This document shows, one piece after another, positions 40,469 through 44,104 of a DNA stretch of 44,104 nt. Where the stretch lies: contig JAQXVY010000002.1 in assembly GCA_029225165.1 (NCBI GenBank), positions 1-44,104 of the forward strand, given 5' to 3'. Made by a program: the position numbers and the translations under genes. This stretch comes from Oscillospiraceae bacterium. Lineage in GTDB: Bacteria > Bacillota > Clostridia > Oscillospirales > Acutalibacteraceae. The notes under the pieces were generated by a model. That model was not told the origin of the DNA, did not search any database, and saw only the letters and a program-made list of their open reading frames with translations. Position 1 is the first letter of the stretch, and every line of letters starts with the position of its first letter.

Positions 40469-40497
40469 ATTCTACCATAACAGTATCAAAAAATCAA
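40469..40497 (-). promoter_or_regulatory. Ferredoxin promoter
   Basis: Minus-strand TTGATT (40497-40492), 17 bases, TAGAAT (40474-40469), with an extended -10 TG one base before it. Confidence 0.65.
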
Positions 40498-40516
40498 CGG
40501 ATTTTTGCTTTTGTTA

Positions 40517-41416
40517 TTATTTTTCCATTTTTTCGCCGTTTTCCTGTTTCTTTTGATTTTCACGGACCGATTTTTCATCGTGGCGGTTCTTGTTTGGGAT
40601 GCGTTCACGAACAGGTCTGATTTGTTTTAGTGTAAAGGTTTGGGGGATAGCCTCTTCGGGGGCAGAGTCCAGCTTTACCTTTACCTTTCCTGTCAACAGG
40701 GCTGTTTCAACAACAGTACCCTTGCCCTCAGGAGTTCTTACATTTGTTCCCACCTTAGGAGTATGCTTTAGAAGGTCGCTGTATGCCTCTTGTTCGTATT
40801 TTAAACAGCACATAAGCCTGCCACAGGTACCGCTGATTTTCACAGGGGAGAGTGAAAGTCCCTGTTCCTTTGCCATTTTTATTGACACAGGCTGAAATTC
40901 CCCTAAAAATCCGTTACAGCAAAATGGTCTGCCGCACATTCCAAGACCGCCCAGCATCTTTGCTTCGTCCCTAACACCGATTTGTCTTAACTCAATTCTT
41001 GTTCTGAAAACAGTTGCCAAATCCTTTACAAGCTGTCTAAAGTCAACTCTGCCGTCCGAGGTGAAGTAAAAGAGGATTTTGCTGTTGTCAAATGTGTATT
41101 CAACATCAACCAGCTTCATATCCAAATTGTGATTACGGATTTTTTCCTCACAAATTTTCATAGCCTCTTTTTCACGAGCCTTATTCTCTTCAAGGTGTTC
41201 AAGGTCCTTTTTTGTAGCTTGACGAAGAACTTTCTTTAGAGGGTGAACAATTTTTTCCTCATCAACCTCTTTGTTTGCAAGGGCAACTGTGCCACATTCC
41301 ACACCACGGGAGGTTTCTACAATTACTCTGTCTCCTTGATGAAAATCATAATTATCAGGGTCAAAATAATAAATCTTTCCAACCTCTTTAAATCTAACTC
41401 CAATTACTTTTGCCAT
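40517..41416 (-). CDS. ricT: PSP1-domain protein RicT (YaaT)
   Basis: PSP1-domain protein; in Bacillus RicT works with RicA and RicF in an Fe-S complex that aids RNase Y-dependent RNA maturation and sporulation. 299 residues. N-terminal VIGVRFKEVGKIYYFDPDN and VIVETSRGVECGTVALANKE; central DFRQLVKDLATVFRTRIELR, GVRDEAKMLGGLGMCGRPFC with CC, and ISGTCGRLMCCLKYEQEAY hold the conserved cysteines. A lysine-rich tail follows. It overlaps holB by 13 bases; AGGAGGA lies within the holB end. The order holB-ricT-trmN6-rsmI is the same as in Bacillus apart from insertions. Confidence 0.94.
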   Translation of the reverse strand: MAKVIGVRFKEVGKIYYFDPDNYDFHQGDRVIVETSRGVECGTVALANKEVDEEKIVHPLKKVLRQATKKDLEHLEENKAREKEAMKICEEKIRNHNLDMKLVDVEYTFDNSKILFYFTSDGRVDFRQLVKDLATVFRTRIELRQIGVRDEAKMLGGLGMCGRPFCCNGFLGEFQPVSIKMAKEQGLSLSPVKISGTCGRLMCCLKYEQEAYSDLLKHTPKVGTNVRTPEGKGTVVETALLTGKVKVKLDSAPEEAIPQTFTLKQIRPVRERIPNKNRHDEKSVRENQKKQENGEKMEK

Positions 41417-42273
41417 GTTATCCTCCTGAGTTCAGTACACAGCCAGGTGCAAAGCAGGTTTATGTTACCGTTTCCCTTTGCCATACGCTGTGCCTTTTCT
41501 ATTGTATCTAACAGGGAAAGTGATTTTTCCCTTGTAAGTTTTCTCTGTAATTTTTTTGGTGCCTCACCTTGGGTGACAGGCTTTCCGCCTGATAAAAGTA
41601 CAAGTGTATCCCTTATAATCATCCTTAGTGGTGGCATTGTTTCAAGAAAAACATCCCTTTTGTTCAACTTATAGGTTGCCTTTAAAAGAGTGTATTCGTT
41701 AACATCCAAAAGGGATAGTGCAATTTCTTCACTTAAAGCAACTCCGTTTTCCGAAAAAACCTCATCGTTTGGAATGTTAATAAGTGTACTTCTTGAAATT
41801 ATTGTGTCAAGCATTAGACTTGCATCCTTGCAGGTCATAACAAAAATCACACCGCCGGGCGGTTCCTCCAAGGTTTTTAACAGTGCATTTTGAGAAATTA
41901 TCGGTAATTTCTCGTCAACATCATAAAAGAGAAAAACCTTGCTGTCAGCCTCATTGGGTATTATTGCAGTGTCACGAATAATGTTGTCAATAATTTTTTT
42001 ATTATATATTTTTGCTTTTGTATCGTCACTACCCTTGACAACAGTTATGTCAGGGTGTGAGTGGCTTTCAGCCTTAACGCAGTTTTTACAGGTAAAACAG
42101 GGCTTGTTTTCACCTGAGCAAACAGCATATTTACACAGAAACTCTGCAACATTTTGCCGACTATCCCTGTTTCCACCGGCAACAATTATTGCGTGGGGAA
42201 GTCTATTGCTGTGGCTAAGGGAAGAAAGCTGATATTTAATTTTTTCGCTGAAATTTTCATTGCCGAAATTCAC
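41404..42273 (-). CDS. holB: DNA polymerase III delta' subunit
   Basis: Clamp-loader subunit of the replicative polymerase. 289 residues. NRLPHAIIVAGGNRDSRQNV replaces the usual GxxGxGK P-loop, as in delta'. A zinc module CFTCKNCVKAESHSHPDI follows, then KVFLFYDVDEKLPIISQNAL with the LLKTLEEPPGGVIFVMTC block and STLINIPN. It starts with GTG 42273, with AAAGGATG upstream; an alternative start cannot be excluded. It lies 14 bases after the phosphodiesterase gene. Confidence 0.92.
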   Translation of the reverse strand: MNFGNENFSEKIKYQLSSLSHSNRLPHAIIVAGGNRDSRQNVAEFLCKYAVCSGENKPCFTCKNCVKAESHSHPDITVVKGSDDTKAKIYNKKIIDNIIRDTAIIPNEADSKVFLFYDVDEKLPIISQNALLKTLEEPPGGVIFVMTCKDASLMLDTIISRSTLINIPNDEVFSENGVALSEEIALSLLDVNEYTLLKATYKLNKRDVFLETMPPLRMIIRDTLVLLSGGKPVTQGEAPKKLQRKLTREKSLSLLDTIEKAQRMAKGNGNINLLCTWLCTELRRITWQK

Positions 42274-42287
42274 AATATCATCCTTTG

Positions 42288-42750
42288 TTATGCTTTCACT
42301 ATGTTGGCGAGAACACCCTTTTCTGTAATGTCAAGTAGGCAGTAGGTTGCACCGTAGCCGTGACAGGAGCCCGGGTTAATGATGTACATACCGTCATCAT
42401 ATTCATTCATAGAAATGTGGGTGTGTCCGTAAAGCAAAATGTCTGCATTTTTTTCTTTTGCTGCGTAAATCAGCCTGTTAAGTCCCATTTTTGCACCGTA
42501 AAGGTGACCGTGGGTTGCAAAAATCTTCTTGCCCTCAAGGGTGATTTCAAGGGTAGGTTCAAGTGAGCTTCCCCAGTCGCAGTTTCCGCAAACATTGTAA
42601 AATGCCTTGTTTGGAAAACTCCTCCTCATATATTCTACATCTCTTTCGCCGTCACCGCAATGAATGACAACTTCTGCGTCAGAATGGGACATAATTGCCT
42701 TTTGCATACGGGTAAAGTCACCGTGGGTGTCGGAAAAAACAAGTATTTTC
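42288..42750 (-). CDS. YfcE/MJ0936-type metallophosphodiesterase
   Basis: Calcineurin-like phosphoesterase of 153 residues. The metal-binding blocks are MKILVFSDTHGD, EVVIHCGDGERD, NVCGNCDW, IFATHGHLYG and LLYGHTH, in the YfcE/MJ0936 order. The natural substrate is not known for most members. ATG 42750 has GAGGTAA upstream; an extension to 42785 has no site. It is divergent from the three-gene operon. Confidence 0.9.
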
Positions 42751-42831
42751 ATAATTACCTCTTCATAAATAGGATTTCCCTGCATAACATATTAAGGAAC
42801 CACTTAATAGCACAGAGAAAGGAAATAGATA

Positions 42832-43065
42832 ATGATAAACAACAGTGAAATTAATAATCTTTTAAACGGCCTTAGTGAAAGGCTTAATACCACTCCTGAA
42901 CAGCTTAGGGCTAATCTGGAAAAGGGAAACTTGGATTCCGTAGTGAGTAAAATGAGCAGCGGTCAGGCAAAAAGACTTCAAAAAATCCTTGATAATCCCC
43001 AGCAAAGTGAAAAAATCCTAAATTCACCTCAGGCTCAGGCAATCATCAAAAAGCTGATGGGATAA
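42832..43065 (+). CDS. Small helical protein, first gene of an unrecognised operon
   Basis: 77 residues, predicted mostly alpha-helical, no membrane segment, no cysteine. Central SSGQAKRLQKILDNPQQSEK and a C-terminal SPQAQAIIKKLMG. The pattern NPQ/SPQ before short helices repeats twice. I recognise no family. AAAGGAAAT precedes the ATG. Its stop is directly followed by the ATG of the next gene (TAAATG), which suggests coupled translation. Confidence 0.7.
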   Translation: MINNSEINNLLNGLSERLNTTPEQLRANLEKGNLDSVVSKMSSGQAKRLQKILDNPQQSEKILNSPQAQAIIKKLMG

Positions 43066-43425
43066 ATGGACGATTTAACTTCTAAAATTAACGAGATAAT
43101 GTCTGACCCGGAAAAAATGAGGGAAATTCAAAATTTAGGCAAAATGATGGGTCTAAACACCGACAACACTCCGCCACCGCCCAAAAAGGCTGAACCGCCA
43201 AAGCAAAGTAACCCCTTTGGCGAACTTGGGGGAATTGACCCAAGCATCATAGGAAAGCTGGCGCCCATATTCACCTCGGTAAACCGTGAGGACGACACCA
43301 CAAGACTTTTGGACGCTATGGCACCATTCCTTTCGGCGGAAAGACAGGAGAAACTGCAGAAAATCAAAAAAATGCTGGTGATTATCAGACTACTGCCAAA
43401 CATTAAAAATCTTGGACTATTTTAG
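43066..43425 (+). CDS. Proline-linker helical protein, second gene of the operon
   Basis: 119 residues. An N-terminal helix (DDLTSKINEIMSDPEKMREI) is followed by a proline-rich linker (TPPPPKKAEPPKQ) and a C-terminal part with PSIIGKLAPIFTSVNREDDT, FLSAERQEKLQKIKKMLVII and LLPNIKNLG. The last segment is amphipathic to hydrophobic. No known domain. It abuts the first gene without a gap and ends 12 bases before the third start. It probably acts with its neighbours. Confidence 0.7.
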   Translation: MDDLTSKINEIMSDPEKMREIQNLGKMMGLNTDNTPPPPKKAEPPKQSNPFGELGGIDPSIIGKLAPIFTSVNREDDTTRLLDAMAPFLSAERQEKLQKIKKMLVIIRLLPNIKNLGLF

Positions 43426-43437
43426 GAGTAGAGCGTA

Positions 43438-43815
43438 TTGGACGATATGGAAAGGGAGGCACTCCGCAGAGCAGAGAAAATGCGCAGTGCTTTCTACTCA
43501 GGCTCAAATGTACATAACAAAAAAGAAGAAATGCCCTCACCACCAAAAAAGCCAACTCCAAAGGAAAGAAATCTTCCAAAAGAGGAGCATACACCTAATA
43601 AGGAGCAAACACCAAAAGCGGAGCATATACCAAAGGAAGAGAAAATCCCCTTTGAACCTTTGGAAAACGGTGAAAAGGAAGATGGCAAGGATATTTTTGA
43701 CTTTTTGCTAAAGGATAAGGAAACAACCTTTATCCTGTTAATGATTTTCTTTCTCTACGACGAAAACGCAGACCCAATGCTTATGATGGCACTTATATAT
43801 CTGCTTGTGGGTTAG
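43438..43815 (+). CDS. Lys/Glu/Pro-repeat protein with hydrophobic C-terminus, third gene of the operon
   Basis: 125 residues from TTG 43438, with AGGAG 9 bases upstream; an ATG three codons later lacks good spacing. The N-terminal helix DDMEREALRRAEKMRSAFYS is followed by a stretch (about residues 32-70) of imperfect PKEE/PNKE/PKAE repeats. The acidic DIFDFLLKDKETTF leads into a hydrophobic C-terminal region with FILLMIFFLYDE and MLMMALIYLLVG, which may bind a membrane. No known domain. A family B repeat begins 18 bases after the stop. Confidence 0.65.
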   Translation: MDDMEREALRRAEKMRSAFYSGSNVHNKKEEMPSPPKKPTPKERNLPKEEHTPNKEQTPKAEHIPKEEKIPFEPLENGEKEDGKDIFDFLLKDKETTFILLMIFFLYDENADPMLMMALIYLLVG

Positions 43816-43832
43816 GGGATACATCCTATCGC

Positions 43833-43979
43833 CTGTCATTCCGAGCTTGTCGAGGAATCCCCTTCCTCTACCACTCTTTTTGTTAGGAAAATCATACTTT
43901 CCTATAACCTGATAGTGTCAGTTAATGCACAACTGCTTTCCTTTCAGATTCCTCGGTCGCTACGCTGAAAATGGTACAG
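43833..43979. repeat. Family B MITE-like element, copy 4
   Basis: Same orientation as copy 1. It opens CTGTCATTCCGAGCTTGTCG and the right part has TTCAGATTCCTCGGTCGC, ending in diverged ATGGTACAG. The outer CTTAAG termini were not found. It lies directly after the three-gene operon. Confidence 0.8.
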
Positions 43980-44034
43980 TTTTTTGGAATAAAAATGTAA
44001 AAACTAAATGACAGTTTTTAAAAGATAAGTCATA

Positions 44035-44072
44035 GGCGCACAGTACCCGAGGGTACTGTGTGGTCGCAGAAA
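44035..44072. other. Strong hairpin near the window end
   Basis: CACAGTACC (44039-44047), tetraloop CGAG, GGTACTGTG (44052-44060), with possible outer GCG/CGC pairing. A TATAAT lies shortly after (44075-44080). It could belong to the leader or promoter region of a gene to the right; no class is recognised. Confidence 0.4.
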
Positions 44073-44104
44073 ATTATAATAGTATTCATAATAGTCTAAA
44101 ACCA

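Noticed and set aside
43530..43650. Lys/Glu/Pro repeats as a DNA repeat array or CRISPR
   Set aside because: Repeats are imperfect at DNA level, in frame, and without spacers; they are a protein feature.

Overview
The window looks like chromosome of a spore-forming gut-type Clostridia, probably near the Oscillospiraceae/Ruminococcus group. This is inferred from moderate-to-low GC, strong AGGAGG-type ribosome sites, an Rnf complex, the spoIIAA-spoIIAB-sigF operon, dipicolinate synthase genes, RNase Y, RecD2 and a holB-ricT-trmN6-rsmI neighbourhood that recalls Bacillus. No rRNA, tRNA, CRISPR array, prophage or intact transposase was seen. Species cannot be named from the sequence alone.

Layout. 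(1) 1-3378: the 3' part of an Rnf operon (rnfD partial, G, E, A, B), closed by a strong terminator. (2) 3527-4366: a voltage-gated-type K+ channel on the minus strand. (3) 4723-19162: one long plus-strand surface-polysaccharide operon with its own promoter and terminator. It holds glycosyltransferases, LicD, WbsX, a Wzy-type polymerase, an acyltransferase, a polysaccharide pyruvyl transferase, a MenD-like thiamine-diphosphate enzyme, a Wzx flippase and a Gfo/Idh oxidoreductase. A nucleotidyltransferase-fold gene faces it from the other side. (4) 20952-24167: GAPDH and RNase Y, divergently transcribed. (5) 24190-26134: dipicolinate synthase dpaAB and a small DUF1540 protein, minus strand. (6) 26249-31959: small membrane protein, recD2, comF, an MreB-like actin and a membrane lipase. 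(7) 32000-35340: zinc-ribbon protein, metY, ispD, ispF and a small acidic protein. (8) 35309-42750, minus strand: housekeeping and sporulation genes (yfcE-type phosphodiesterase, holB, ricT, ferredoxin, trmN6, rsmI, folC, spoIIAA, spoIIAB, sigF). (9) 42832-43815: an unrecognised three-gene operon.

Two families of short inverted-repeat elements without coding capacity (MITE-like) are spread between the genes. Family A is a 159-bp foldback (19204-19362 and 25662-25820), with a possible remnant of only its tips at 39227-39251. Family B carries ends of the type CTGTCATTCCGAG, and its best copy has an outer CTTAAGTTGACAACATTG terminus (20615-20884, 36860-37097, 40026-40200, 43833-43979). They sit almost exclusively in untranslated parts of transcription units: between promoter and start codon (dpaA, the nucleotidyltransferase gene, trmN6) or between stop codon and terminator (the nucleotidyltransferase gene, folC). 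They would therefore be transcribed as hairpins.

The least explained items are the MenD-like enzyme inside the polysaccharide operon, the three-gene operon at 42832-43815, the UTR-embedded repeat families, an apparently leaderless recD2 and an ispD with no convincing start codon.
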